A stretch of DNA of 64,000 nucleotides, taken from positions 2,914,001 through 2,978,000 of the forward strand of contig NZ_CP089588.1 in assembly GCF_021249345.1 (NCBI RefSeq). The letters are read 5' to 3'. The DNA is from Halobacterium wangiae. GTDB taxonomy: Archaea; Halobacteriota; Halobacteria; Halobacteriales; Halobacteriaceae. Position numbers and translations under genes: made by a program. The notes beneath the pieces were generated by a model. It saw only the letters and a program-made list of their open reading frames with translations. It was not told the origin of the DNA and did not search any database. Numbering within the stretch: the first letter of the stretch is position 1; each line of letters starts with the position of its first letter. This document shows, piece after piece, positions 9,382 through 17,880 of the stretch.

Positions 9382-11945
9382 TGTTCTCCCTCCTCCTCGT
9401 CGTCGCGCAGCGAGGCGAGCGCGGACCGGGCCCGGTCGAGACGCGACTCCGCCGACCGGCCGCCGTAGGCCGCGTCGCGGAACGCGTTCGTCAGTGCGTA
9501 CACTGGCCCCCGCGGGAACCCCGCGCGGACCGCTCGTCGGGCGACTTCGCCGGGCGTCTTCGTCTGCCAGCGCTCGACCCCGACGAGCGTCACGAACCGC
9601 CGCCACACCGACTGCAGGTGGCCGGCCGCGGCACGGTCGCCGTCCGCACCGTTCGTCCCATTCGCTCTCCCCTCCTCGTCGGGTCGGCTCCTGGCGGCCG
9701 CGACGACGCCCGCGAGCCACGCGCCCACGTCGGGAACGGTGAGGCGTCCGGGGAGCGACGCGAGCCACGCCAGCACGCCGCGCCAGCCGTCCTCCGCGGC
9801 GTCCCGGAACTCCGCCGTCAGCTCTTCGACGGCGTCTACCACGCTCACGAGCGCCCCGACCATCGCGGACACCGCCTCCCCGACGACGCGCACGAGCGCG
9901 TCGAGCACCGAGTCGAGCGAGACGCCGGTCCGCCGGGCGGCGACCACGACGCCGCCGAGCGCGGCGAGCACCGCGAGCACGGCTACTGCGAGCGTCGGGA
10001 GGACGCCGTCGACGTACGTCTTCGCGCGGTCGCCGCCCACGGACGCCGTCACGGCGGGCACCCGGGAGAGCGGTATCTCGAACTGCACGCGACCCTCGGC
10101 GTCGGTGGTGCCGATAGTCTCGCCGTTCAACTGGACGGGGACGTCGCTGACCGCCTCGCCGCCGGACGTGACGTGTGCGGTGGCGGTCGTGGTCGGGAAC
10201 GGCGCCACCAGCGACGGCGACACGGCGACCGAGAGGTCCTCGACGGGGTACGTCCTCGTCTTCGTGAGGTCGCCCCGACTGACCGTCAGTTCGACGACAC
10301 CGCTGGCGTCGTCGGGTATCTCGACGGTCACGCGGCCGTCCGCGTCCGTCTGCCCCTGTTGCACCCCCGCGACGCCGACCGTGGCGTTCTCGAACTGTTT
10401 GCCCCCGAGCGTCACCAGGAGCGAGCGCTCCGCACCGGGTTCGACCTCGCCGTCGAACTGGAACCGTACGTTCGTGTTCACGTCGAACTCCTGTGTCGTG
10501 CCGTTCGAGCCGTCGCCGTCGTCCTGCTGTGCGAACGCCGCCGTTCCGAGTCCACCGGCGTAGCTGCTGCCGGACTCGGCTCCGCTCGGCTCGGTCGTGT
10601 CGTTCTCCCTGGGTTCGACCGTGACCTCCAGCGTCTCAGCGTACGGGACCGTGAACGTCACCTCGCCGTCCGCGTCCGTGTAGCCGACGCGGTCGCCGTT
10701 GACGGACACCGCGACGTTGTACGCCGGGACGCCGGCGGTAGTGACCGAGGCGGTCACCGTCTCGCCCGGGATCGCGGACTGGTTCAACTGCACGCGGAAG
10801 GACGGCGAGTTCTCCCCGAGGCGCTCGTCTGCGGCCTGCCGGGGCGCACTCGGCGTCGGGTCGAAACGGACCCAGCCCAGTTGCTCGAAGTACACTTCCA
10901 CCCACGCGTGGGCGTCCGCACCGCGAACGAGGTAGCGGTCCTCGCCGACGCGCTCGCCGGGCGCGTAGCCGGCGACGTAGCGCGCGGGGACGTCCTGAGA
11001 GCGCAGCATGACCACCATCGCGGTGGCGTAGTACTCGCAGTACCCCTGCTCCTGCTCGAAGAGGAACTGGTCGGCGATCTGGTCGCCCGGCTCGGGGACG
11101 TCGCTCAGCGAGTAGTTCTTCTCGTTCTCCAGGTACGTCTCGACGGTTCTCGCGGCCTCGTACCGGTTGTCGGCGTCGCCGACGAGGCGTTCGGAGAGCT
11201 GTTCGACCCGGTCGGTCGTCTCGACGGTCGTGTACTTCGTGGAGGCGATGCTCCCCCGGACGCGGATGTCCCGCAGGTCGCTCTCGTCGCTCACCGGGTC
11301 GAGGGTCTCCACGCTGTACTCCTCGCCGGCGTCGAGTCCCGGGCGAGCACGAACGCCGCCCGTGTCCGTCTGTGAGAACTCCTGCCCACAGGATTCGGCG
11401 CCGGTACAGGTGTACTCGAGGTCGAAGGGGCGCCACGGCGACGGGAGCGCCGTCGCGGCCTGGCGCAGCGTGACCGTGTGTCGGGACTCCGACCGTCGCT
11501 CGACCGACGGTGAGGCCTCGATCCGATTGACGCTGTCGCGCTCCCACCCCGACCCAGTGTACGCCACGTACGCGCCGGTCCGCCAGTACTGTGGCTCGTC
11601 GGTTTCGGCGACGAAGTGGGGCGTCGCGGCCTGGGTTCGCTGGGACTGCGATATCGGCCCGCCGACGCTCGTCGAGTCGCCCAGCGAGAGGGCGCCGAAC
11701 ACACCGCTGCTCCCCTCGACGTCGAGTTCGGCCTGGTTCTGCTCGAAGGCGTCCCGGAGCCCGTCGAACTGGCGGAGGAACTCGGGCGCGTCGCTCGGCG
11801 CCTGCGGGGAGTCCAGACCCCCGAGCGGTGTCTGTCCGGCGAGGACGGGGGCGGCCGTAGAGGCGGCGACGAGCCCGAGAACCGCGACGACTGCGAGGAG
11901 AGCACGGCGGCTGTCGGGCCCGTCGGACGCGGCGTCGTCACTCAT
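9378..11945 (-). CDS. Membrane-anchored transglutaminase-like protein (TgpA/DUF4129 type)
   Basis: This protein has 855 residues. An N-terminal helix (ALLAVVAVLGLVAASTAAPVLA) leads into an extracytoplasmic part. The transglutaminase-like core has the complete triad: Cys in QGYCEYYATAMVVMLRS, His in GADAHAWVEVYF, Asp in WVRFDPTPSAP. Several Ig-like repeats follow, each carrying a TDADGEV or TDAEGRV turn. Then come a second helix (LPTLAVAVLAVLAALGGVVVAA) and a helical C-terminal region like DUF4129. The family's reaction may be amide hydrolysis or crosslinking of surface proteins; the substrate is unknown. It is the first gene of the operon that includes the DUF58 protein. Confidence 0.9.
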   Translation of the reverse strand: MSDDAASDGPDSRRALLAVVAVLGLVAASTAAPVLAGQTPLGGLDSPQAPSDAPEFLRQFDGLRDAFEQNQAELDVEGSSGVFGALSLGDSTSVGGPISQSQRTQAATPHFVAETDEPQYWRTGAYVAYTGSGWERDSVNRIEASPSVERRSESRHTVTLRQAATALPSPWRPFDLEYTCTGAESCGQEFSQTDTGGVRARPGLDAGEEYSVETLDPVSDESDLRDIRVRGSIASTKYTTVETTDRVEQLSERLVGDADNRYEAARTVETYLENEKNYSLSDVPEPGDQIADQFLFEQEQGYCEYYATAMVVMLRSQDVPARYVAGYAPGERVGEDRYLVRGADAHAWVEVYFEQLGWVRFDPTPSAPRQAADERLGENSPSFRVQLNQSAIPGETVTASVTTAGVPAYNVAVSVNGDRVGYTDADGEVTFTVPYAETLEVTVEPRENDTTEPSGAESGSSYAGGLGTAAFAQQDDGDGSNGTTQEFDVNTNVRFQFDGEVEPGAERSLLVTLGGKQFENATVGVAGVQQGQTDADGRVTVEIPDDASGVVELTVSRGDLTKTRTYPVEDLSVAVSPSLVAPFPTTTATAHVTSGGEAVSDVPVQLNGETIGTTDAEGRVQFEIPLSRVPAVTASVGGDRAKTYVDGVLPTLAVAVLAVLAALGGVVVAARRTGVSLDSVLDALVRVVGEAVSAMVGALVSVVDAVEELTAEFRDAAEDGWRGVLAWLASLPGRLTVPDVGAWLAGVVAAARSRPDEEGRANGTNGADGDRAAAGHLQSVWRRFVTLVGVERWQTKTPGEVARRAVRAGFPRGPVYALTNAFRDAAYGGRSAESRLDRARSALASLRDDEEEGEQ

Positions 11946-12012
11946 CGTCTTTCGTTTGGCCGCGGCGACACGTATATGATTCGGACGCTACAGTCGCCGC
12001 TGAACCCCACGC

Positions 12013-12222
12013 TCAGTCGAACTCGCGGAGCCCGACTGCGACGAGGAGGGCCTGGACGAGTACGACGAGCGTGAGCGCGACGGCGAGCACGAGGGTCGGT
12101 GCGGCCAGTAGCCGGGCGACGCGGTAGGGGAGGACGAGCCTGCTGAACCCCAGGATGACGAAGCTGACCAGCACGAGCGTGAGTGCCGTCAGCGAACGGA
12201 CGACGAACTGGTGCCGGCGCAC
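12013..12222 (-). CDS. Small two-helix membrane protein
   Basis: This 69-residue protein has two clear membrane spans (TALTLVLVSFVILGFSRLVL, then LLAAPTLVLAVALTLVVLVQ). The spans are separated by a short basic loop (PYRVARL), and the protein ends in a charged tail. Its GC-rich third codon positions support coding. It lies 67 bp upstream of the transglutaminase start on the same strand and could be cotranscribed with that operon. I cannot assign a function. Confidence 0.65.
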   Translation of the reverse strand: MRRHQFVVRSLTALTLVLVSFVILGFSRLVLPYRVARLLAAPTLVLAVALTLVVLVQALLVAVGLREFD

Positions 12223-12265
12223 GCCCGTACTCGGTGGGCCCGGGGCTTAGCGGTTTCCGTCCTCG

Positions 12266-12421
12266 CTACGCGTCGGCGTCCAGTCGCTCGTATCGCTCTT
12301 CGTAGCGGGCCTGGCACGACGCACAGCAGAAGCGGTGTCGTTCCCCGCCCACCCTGGGGAACTCGTCTCGGCCGTCGAGGACGCCGGTTACGAGGCCGAG
12401 GCGTAGAGACCGCCCAGTCAC
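12266..12421 (-). CDS. Small Cys-rich (CCxxC) protein after a DUF7344-like regulator
   Basis: This is a short reading frame of 51 codons starting at a GTG that overlaps the stop of the upstream regulator (GTGA). The product ends in RHRFCCASCQARYEERYERLD, which resembles the metal-binding half of a TRASH or YHS-type zinc motif. Third positions are GC-rich and the overlap is the one used throughout this genome, so I believe it is real. It may bind a metal or partner the regulator. The opposite strand also reads a heavy-metal-domain-like tail here, which I judged to be an antisense shadow. Confidence 0.5.
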   Translation of the reverse strand: MTGRSLRLGLVTGVLDGRDEFPRVGGERHRFCCASCQARYEERYERLDADA

Positions 12422-12750
12422 CCTCGTTCTTCGAGGAAGTCCAGGAGCGCCTCGAGGCGCTCGTTCGGGTGGTAGCGGACGCAGTGGCGGTCCTCCTCGT
12501 ACTCGATGACGCCGGCAGCCGCGAGTTTCGGGAGGTGGCGGTGGTGGAGTCGCGTCCGAACCGTCTCGTGGCCGGTCGGGTGTTCTCCGACTGTCGGCCC
12601 CGTCTCCGCACAGACGGTGCTCACTAGCTCCTCGACCTGGACCCTGGACTCGCCCTCCTCGATGAGCTGCGAGAGGACGATTCGCCGGGTCTGGTCCGCG
12701 GCGATCTCGAGCAGTTCGTCCGTCGACAGTGACCGGCTGTGGTTCTCCAT
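12418..12750 (-). CDS. DUF7344-like winged-helix regulator
   Basis: This 110-residue protein starts at the ATG at 12750; the upstream open frame is not protein-like. It carries LSTDELLEIAADQTRRIVLSQ, an acidic loop, TVRTRLHHRHLPKLAAAGVI and a C-terminal wing with HCVRYHPNERLEALLDFLEE. The pattern DQTRRxVL...LHHRHLPKLxxxGVI is that of the small haloarchaeal DNA-binding proteins I know as DUF7344; a second member lies at 55869. Its 3' end overlaps the small Cys-rich gene. Target genes are unknown. Confidence 0.8.
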   Translation of the reverse strand: MENHSRSLSTDELLEIAADQTRRIVLSQLIEEGESRVQVEELVSTVCAETGPTVGEHPTGHETVRTRLHHRHLPKLAAAGVIEYEEDRHCVRYHPNERLEALLDFLEERG

Positions 12751-12952
12751 TGGTGGATTTGGGGCCGAGTCGTGACGCTGATTTATACGAACACTAGTAC
12801 TAACGAAGCCCTGACTGAAAGGTACTGTGCTACTCAGACCCACGGGGTCTGGTAACCGCTACGTTCCGGAGTCGATGTCGTGCCGCGGAGGCGCTCTTGG
12901 AGACCGTTCCCCTCCCGGTGCCGTTAACCGGTCCGGTCGCTTATGCCCGGCT

Positions 12953-13486
12953 ATGACGACGAACACGGCGACGTTCGGCGGTGGATGTTTCTGGTGCGTC
13001 GAGGCCGCGTTCGAGGAACTCACCGGCGTCACGGACGTGACCTCCGGCTACGCAGGCGGGGACGTCGCGGACCCGTCCTACCGCGAGGTCTGCAACGGCA
13101 CGACGGGCCACGCGGAGGTGGTGCAGGTGACCTACGACAGTGACGTACTCGACTACGAGGACCTCCTCGAGGTGTTCTTCACCGTCCACGACCCGACCAC
13201 GTTGAACCAGGAAGGCCCGGACGTCGGCTCCCAGTACCGTTCGATCGTGCTCTACCATGACGACGACCAGCGCGAACGGGTGGCGGCGTTCGTCGACGAA
13301 CTCGAATCCAGGGGCGCCTTCGACGACGACGTGGTCACCGAGATCGAACCGCTGGAGGAGTTCTACCGCGCCGAGGAGAACCACCAGAACTACTTCGAGA
13401 AGCACCCGAACCAGGCGTACTGCACGGTGAACGTCGCGCCGAAGGTATCGAAGGTCCGCGAGCAGTTCGCCGACAAGGTCCAGTAG
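12953..13486 (+). CDS. msrA: Peptide methionine-S-sulfoxide reductase MsrA
   Basis: This protein of 177 residues has the MsrA active-site motif GGGCFWCVEAAFEELTGV, with the catalytic Cys first in CFWC. The substrate-binding motifs GYAGG, GHAEVVQVTYD and FFTVHDPTTLNQEGPDVGSQYRS are all present. It reduces the S-epimer of methionine sulfoxide, with a second protein Cys and thioredoxin usually completing the cycle. The ATG at 12953 immediately precedes the conserved TTNTATFGGGCFWC. The gene stands alone. Confidence 0.96.
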   Translation: MTTNTATFGGGCFWCVEAAFEELTGVTDVTSGYAGGDVADPSYREVCNGTTGHAEVVQVTYDSDVLDYEDLLEVFFTVHDPTTLNQEGPDVGSQYRSIVLYHDDDQRERVAAFVDELESRGAFDDDVVTEIEPLEEFYRAEENHQNYFEKHPNQAYCTVNVAPKVSKVREQFADKVQ

Positions 13487-13588
13487 CAGTGATCACCGGG
13501 GTGGACCCCCTCGTCGACGAGCGGACTGTTCACTCGACTGAAGGGTTCGCCGTCGTGCGATTATCACGTCTGATGACTGCGCTCAACG

Positions 13589-13596
13589 TTTATATA
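13589..13596 (+). promoter_or_regulatory. TATA box of the archaellin gene
   Basis: TTTATATA is the strongest TATA-like element in its neighbourhood. Its centre lies 32 bp upstream of the archaellin ATG, which predicts a start of transcription within a few bases of the initiation codon. Confidence 0.65.
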
Positions 13597-13624
13597 CACC
13601 CGTGGGCCAAGAGCGAGTCGCGTA

Positions 13625-14215
13625 ATGTTCGAGTTCATCACCGACGAAGACGAGCGCGGTCAGGTGGGTATCGGGACACTCATCGTGTTCATCGCGATGG
13701 TCCTGGTCGCCGCGATCGCCGCTGGCGTCCTCATCAACACCGCAGGCTTCCTGCAGACCAAGAGCGAAGCCACTGGTGAGGAGGCATCTGCTCAGGTCTC
13801 CAATCGCGTCACCGTGGTCTCGGCCTACGGTAACGTCACGGAGAGCGAAAACATCGACTACGTGAACGTCACGGTCATGCGTGCGGCGGGCGCCGAGAAC
13901 ATCAACCTCTCGGAGGCCACCGTCCAGTGGATCGGCCCGGACGAGGCGAAGACCCTCACGTACAACCAGACCCTCGACGCCAGTTCCGAGGCGGGGAACT
14001 TCACCACCGAGGCGGTGAAGGGCGACGAGGAGAAAGTGCTGATCAGCCAGGACACCCGCATCAACATCGTCATGGACTCGTCGGCGATCGACGGTGACGC
14101 ACTCGCCGAGGGCGAGCAGGCGCAGCTGACGATCACGACGCAGTTCGGTTCCCAGACCGAGTACTGGGTCAGCGTGCCAGAGTCGCTGGCCAACAAGAAC
14201 GTCGTCAAGCTGTAG
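13625..14215 (+). CDS. Archaellin (archaeal flagellin)
   Basis: This 196-residue protein carries a class III (preflagellin) signal. A short charged leader ends DERGQ, then [28 protein letters not shown] forms the hydrophobic assembly helix. FlaK/PibD-type peptidase would cut before the helix. The C-terminal domain is beta-rich with several Asn-X-Ser/Thr sequons (NVT, NLS, NQT, NFT), sites of N-glycosylation in related archaellins. No fla/arl motor genes are adjacent, so this is an orphan filament gene or a distant partner of another cluster. A strong TATA box lies just upstream. Confidence 0.93.
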   Translation: MFEFITDEDERGQVGIGTLIVFIAMVLVAAIAAGVLINTAGFLQTKSEATGEEASAQVSNRVTVVSAYGNVTESENIDYVNVTVMRAAGAENINLSEATVQWIGPDEAKTLTYNQTLDASSEAGNFTTEAVKGDEEKVLISQDTRINIVMDSSAIDGDALAEGEQAQLTITTQFGSQTEYWVSVPESLANKNVVKL

Positions 14216-14309
14216 TCGGCGACGTCACTGCGGCTATCCTACATCCTGCTGCTCTTCTATCCAACGTCTGAGTGGCGACCAGAAGTGTCGACAGCGGACT
14301 CTCGCCCGG

Positions 14310-16607
14310 TCAGTCTCCGGACGCCTCTAGCTCCGGGGTCACCCGGGAGAGCCGCATCGCGTTGCCGGTGACGGCAGTGGTCATCCCCGCGTCGCCGACC
14401 AGAACCGCGACCCAAATCGGGACGAGACCGAGCGGGACGCCCGCGGCGAGGACGGCCTTCGCGCCCAGACTGGTCCAGACGTTCTGCCGGATGACGCGGT
14501 TCGCCCGCCCCGAGAGGTCGTAGAGGTAGGGCAGTCGCGTGAGGTCGTCGCCCATCAACGCGATGTCGGCGGTCTCCAGGGCCGTGTCCGTCCCCGCCGC
14601 ACCCATCGCCACACCGACCGTCGCGGTGGCGAGCGCGGGCGCGTCGTTGACTCCGTCGCCGACCATCGCCACCGCCTCGAACTCCGCCGTGAGCTGTTCG
14701 ACCGCTTCGACCTTCTCCTCGGGCAGCAGTTCCGCGCGGAACTCGTCGACGCCCACCGCCTCCGCGATGGCCCGCGCCGTACGCTCGTTGTCGCCGGTGA
14801 GCATCACGGTGCGCTCGACGCCGAGGTCCCGCAGGCGCTGGACGGACGCCGCGGCCTCCGGACGGACTTCGTCGGCGACCGCGACGACACCCTCCAGTTC
14901 GTCCTCGGTGCCGACGAGGACGACGGTCTTGCCCTCGGACTGCAGGCGCGGCACGAGGTCCTCGAGCAGGTCGAGACAGCCGTTGCGGTCGCAGAGGTTC
15001 CGGCTCTTCGCAGTGACGACGCCGCCGTCGGTCGCCGCGTGGACGTGCGAGAGGTCGAAACCGAGTTCCTCGAAGAGTCCCGGTTTCCCCGCGTAGTGCG
15101 TCCGACCTCCGAGGTCCGCGGTGACACCTTTCCCGGTGATGCTCTCGAACGCCGCGACCTCGCGAGCCTCGACGTCGTGCCCCTCGGCCGCCTCGACGAT
15201 GGCGTCGCCGATGGGGTGTTCGCTGCGGATCTCGAGTCCTCGTGCGCACCGCAGAACCTCCTCCTCGGTGTGGCCGTTCAGCGGGACCACGTCGGTGACG
15301 GCGAGTTCGCCCTTCGTTAGCGTGCCCGTCTTGTCGAGCGCGACCGCTTCGACGGCGCCCATCGCCTCGAGGTGGTTGCCACCTTTCACGAGCACGCCGT
15401 TCTTCGCCGCGCTCGTGATACCCGAGACGACCGAGACCGGCGTCGAGATGACGAACGCACACGGGCAGGCGAGCACGAACAGCGTGAGTCCGCGGAGAAT
15501 CCACGTCGCCCACGCGCCACCCAGCAGGAGCGGTGGGACGACCCCGACGAGGATGCCCGCACCGACGACCACTGGCGTGTAGTACGAGGAGAACCGCTCG
15601 ACGAACTGCTCGCGTTCGGTCCTGTTCGACTGCGCGTCCTCGACCAGTTCGACGATGCGGGCGAGCGTGTTGTCCGCCGACTCGGCGGTCACCTCGACCT
15701 CCAGGTACCCCTCCTCGTTGATGGTGCCCGCGTACACCTCGTCGCCCGAAATCTTGTCGACGGGGACGCTCTCTCCGGTGATCGGCGCTTGGTTGACCGC
15801 GCTCTCGCCGCCGACGACGACGCCGTCCATTGGGATCTTCTCGCCTGGGCGGACGACCACGCTGTCGCCTACGCGGACCGCCTCGACGGGCATTGTGACC
15901 TCCTCACCGTCGCGCCGGACGGTCGCCTCGTCCGGGGACAGTTCCATCAGCTCCTCCAGAGAGTTGCGCGCGCGGTCCATCGAGTACCGCTCCAGCAGTT
16001 CGGAGACGCTGAAGAGGAACGCGAGCGTCGCCGCCTCGAAGTAGAGGCGTTCGCCGAACGCCAGGCTGGCGGCGATGGCGCCGAGGATGGCGACGCTCAT
16101 CAGGAGGTCGATGTCGAGGCTGACGTTGCGCAGCGAGTAGTAGCCGTTCCGCACGATGGCCTGGCCACCGACGACGATGCCCGCGAGGAAGAGCGCGTCG
16201 GAGACGAGCAGTTCGGTGCCGAGCACCTCCGCGATACCGACGTTGCTCCCGGTCAGCAGGAACTCGAGGAGGAAGCCGAGGGCCACGAAGACGCCGCTGG
16301 TCCACGTCTTCAGCGCGCGAGAACTCTTCCAGACGGAGGTGGCTGCCTCGTCGGCGTCGGCTCCCGGCCGGTCGGTCACCTCGTACCCTGCGGCCTCGAC
16401 GGCCGCCACGAGGGCGTCCTCGTCCGTGCGCTCCGGGTCGTAGGTGACCGTGAGCTTACCGGTGGTAATCTGGGTGTCGACGTCCTCGATACCGTCGAGT
16501 CCCTGCACGCTGTTCTCGACTTTGCCCGCACAGGAGGGGCAGTCCATGTCCGGGACGGAGAACGCCACCACTGTCGCGTCGTCGCGGGTGGCGTCAGGTT
16601 GGGTCAT
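14310..16607 (-). CDS. Heavy-metal-translocating P1B-type ATPase, Zn/Cd/Pb subgroup
   Basis: This protein has 765 residues. An N-terminal HMA domain carries MDCPSC. Eight membrane spans and the P-type motifs follow: TGES, the CPC metal site in FVLACPCAFVISTP, the phosphorylation site DKTGTLTKG, and GDGVNDAPAL. The last helix pair contains RQNVWTSLGAKAVLA and VLVGDAGMTTAVTGNAMRL, where the Lys and Asp are diagnostic of Zn/Cd/Pb exporters rather than Cu exporters. An insertion in the nucleotide-binding domain contains LCDRNGC, a possible extra metal site. The gene is likely monocistronic; a palindrome at 16641-16653 abuts its TATA box. Confidence 0.93.
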   Translation of the reverse strand: MTQPDATRDDATVVAFSVPDMDCPSCAGKVENSVQGLDGIEDVDTQITTGKLTVTYDPERTDEDALVAAVEAAGYEVTDRPGADADEAATSVWKSSRALKTWTSGVFVALGFLLEFLLTGSNVGIAEVLGTELLVSDALFLAGIVVGGQAIVRNGYYSLRNVSLDIDLLMSVAILGAIAASLAFGERLYFEAATLAFLFSVSELLERYSMDRARNSLEELMELSPDEATVRRDGEEVTMPVEAVRVGDSVVVRPGEKIPMDGVVVGGESAVNQAPITGESVPVDKISGDEVYAGTINEEGYLEVEVTAESADNTLARIVELVEDAQSNRTEREQFVERFSSYYTPVVVGAGILVGVVPPLLLGGAWATWILRGLTLFVLACPCAFVISTPVSVVSGITSAAKNGVLVKGGNHLEAMGAVEAVALDKTGTLTKGELAVTDVVPLNGHTEEEVLRCARGLEIRSEHPIGDAIVEAAEGHDVEAREVAAFESITGKGVTADLGGRTHYAGKPGLFEELGFDLSHVHAATDGGVVTAKSRNLCDRNGCLDLLEDLVPRLQSEGKTVVLVGTEDELEGVVAVADEVRPEAAASVQRLRDLGVERTVMLTGDNERTARAIAEAVGVDEFRAELLPEEKVEAVEQLTAEFEAVAMVGDGVNDAPALATATVGVAMGAAGTDTALETADIALMGDDLTRLPYLYDLSGRANRVIRQNVWTSLGAKAVLAAGVPLGLVPIWVAVLVGDAGMTTAVTGNAMRLSRVTPELEASGD

Positions 16608-16640
16608 TGGATGAACCTAACCGCCACGGGGTTATTAATT

Positions 16641-16653
16641 CGGCTGTTAGCCG
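16641..16653. promoter_or_regulatory. Candidate operator of the P1B ATPase gene
   Basis: CGGCT-GTT-AGCCG is a perfect five-base inverted repeat. It lies directly upstream of the minus-strand TATA-like TTAATAA (about 16632-16638), which is about 28 bp from the ATPase start. A metal-responsive regulator binding here is inference. Confidence 0.4.
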
Positions 16654-16804
16654 AGCCGTTCAGAGTAGGTGTCATTGATAAAGCACCGAGAGCGAGTTGT
16701 TAAACCACTCGTGGGAACCGCGGGAGCGGCGGCTCGTGAGTTCCCAGGTCTCTGGAAGCGGCCGCCCGTTGATAGCCCAGAGAGTCGAAGCAGTACTGCC
16801 GAAC

Positions 16805-17260
16805 ATGTCCGATCTACGCTCGTCCGACACGACTCCCGGCGTCGAGATGACCGACGCCGCTGTCGCGACGTTCCTCGAGAACGCTGGTGACGGTGTCCTC
16901 ACGCTCCACACCGACGCGCCCTACTCCTTCCCCGTCTCCGTCGCCTACGACACCGTCGGCGACCGGTGTCTCTTCCAGTTCTTGTCGACGCCCGGCAGCG
17001 CGAAGCGACGTCACCTCGCCGGTGGCGTTGGAGCGACGTTCGTCGCCTACGAGTGGACCGACCCCGACGACTGGTGCAGCGTCGTCGTCGAGGGAGAACT
17101 CGTCGACGTCCCGGACGGCGACGACACCGCAGTCGAGGTGTACGCCGAGCAGGCCACGCCGGTCGGCCTGGCGATCTTCGACGCACTGGCGGCAGACCTC
17201 ACCAGTCGGTGGTCCCGGCTTCGGCCCGACGCGTGGTCCGGTCGCCAGAGCCCGATTTGA
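16805..17260 (+). CDS. Pyridoxamine 5'-phosphate-oxidase-like FMN-binding protein
   Basis: This 151-residue protein has the split-barrel flavin-binding pattern: GVEMTDAAVATFLENAGDGV, LTLHTDAPYSFPVSVAY, then CLFQFLSTPGSAKRRHL and CSVVVEGELVDV. Haloarchaeal members of this family often accompany redox genes. The ATG at 16805 was chosen because the protein N-terminus resembles the family there. A half-matching CGAAC-type palindrome overlaps the start codon. The exact substrate is unknown. Confidence 0.8.
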   Translation: MSDLRSSDTTPGVEMTDAAVATFLENAGDGVLTLHTDAPYSFPVSVAYDTVGDRCLFQFLSTPGSAKRRHLAGGVGATFVAYEWTDPDDWCSVVVEGELVDVPDGDDTAVEVYAEQATPVGLAIFDALAADLTSRWSRLRPDAWSGRQSPI

Positions 17261-17300
17261 GCGCGCGCAGCGGACGGACGACCCCTCCCGCGAGTGGAAC

Positions 17301-17312
17301 CGAACGTGTTCG
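17301..17312. promoter_or_regulatory. NarO-like operator, DUF2249/cupin promoter
   Basis: CGAACGTGTTCG is a perfect CGAAC-NN-GTTCG palindrome. Its centre is 46.5 bp upstream of the ATG at 17353. Confidence 0.7.
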
Positions 17313-17352
17313 GGGAAAGGCGGGATACGTGGGCACGTCTACTCCGAGTCGT

Positions 17353-17580
17353 ATGCCGACACTCGACGTCCGCGACGTGCCGCCGAAGGACCGCCACCCG
17401 CAGATCAAGACGACGTTCCACGACATGGAGAGCGGCGAAGTGATGGAGATCATCAACGACCACGACCCGAAGCCGCTGTTCTACGAGATGCAGGCAGAGG
17501 AGGACGACTTCGACGCGGAGGGGTACGACGTCGAACAGCGAGGCCCGGAGGAGTTCGTCGCCAAGTTCCCGAAGGAATGA
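17353..17580 (+). CDS. DUF2249 domain protein
   Basis: This 75-residue protein shows the DUF2249 core LDVRDVPPKDRHPQIKTTFHD and EIINDHDPKPLFYEMQ. The family is small, common next to denitrification and other anaerobic redox genes, and has no settled biochemical role. An operator-like palindrome stands upstream. The stop overlaps the start of the cupin gene (ATGA), so the two form an operon. Two further DUF2249 genes lie within 5 kb. Confidence 0.88.
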   Translation: MPTLDVRDVPPKDRHPQIKTTFHDMESGEVMEIINDHDPKPLFYEMQAEEDDFDAEGYDVEQRGPEEFVAKFPKE

Positions 17581-17879
17581 GTGACGTCGTCGACCTCGGC
17601 GCGTTAACAGAGTCGCCGCACGCCCACGTCTTCCCCGGGAGAGAACCGCACACGGTGCGCCTCTCCCTGGACGCGGGCGACTCAGTTCCCGCCCACCAGC
17701 ACCCGGAGCGACAGGTCGTCTGTCACGTGCTGGAGGGGGAACTCGACCTCTCGCTGGGCGAGGAGACGGTGTCCGTGACCGCGGGCGAGGTCGCCCGCTT
17801 CGACGGTGCGCAGGACATCTCCCCGCACGCCGTCGAGGACAGCACCGCGTTGCTGGTGCTGGCGAGGCGGACGGACTGA
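17577..17879 (+). CDS. Cupin domain protein
   Basis: This 100-residue single-domain cupin has the metal-binding motif DAGDSVPAHQHPERQVVCHVLEGEL, followed by AGEVARFDGAQDISPHAVED. The two His of HQH, a Glu and the late His fit the cupin 3-His/1-Glu site. The start codon overlaps the preceding DUF2249 stop. Its role is unknown, but the operon suggests redox or anion sensing. Confidence 0.88.
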   Translation: MSDVVDLGALTESPHAHVFPGREPHTVRLSLDAGDSVPAHQHPERQVVCHVLEGELDLSLGEETVSVTAGEVARFDGAQDISPHAVEDSTALLVLARRTD

Positions 17880-17880
17880 G

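Noticed and set aside
12359..12406. Plus-strand frame reading ELVSAVEDAGYEAEA before a stop, like the tail of a heavy-metal-associated domain.
   Set aside because: Upstream sequence lacks the CxxC metal motif and domain start. The minus strand has better third-position GC and a GTGA overlap with the regulator, so I judge this an antisense shadow.
16800..16811. CGAACATGTCCG at the start codon of the flavin-binding protein as another regulon operator.
   Set aside because: It overlaps the ATG and has one mismatch, and no gene lies at the standard distance from it; I cannot separate it from chance.
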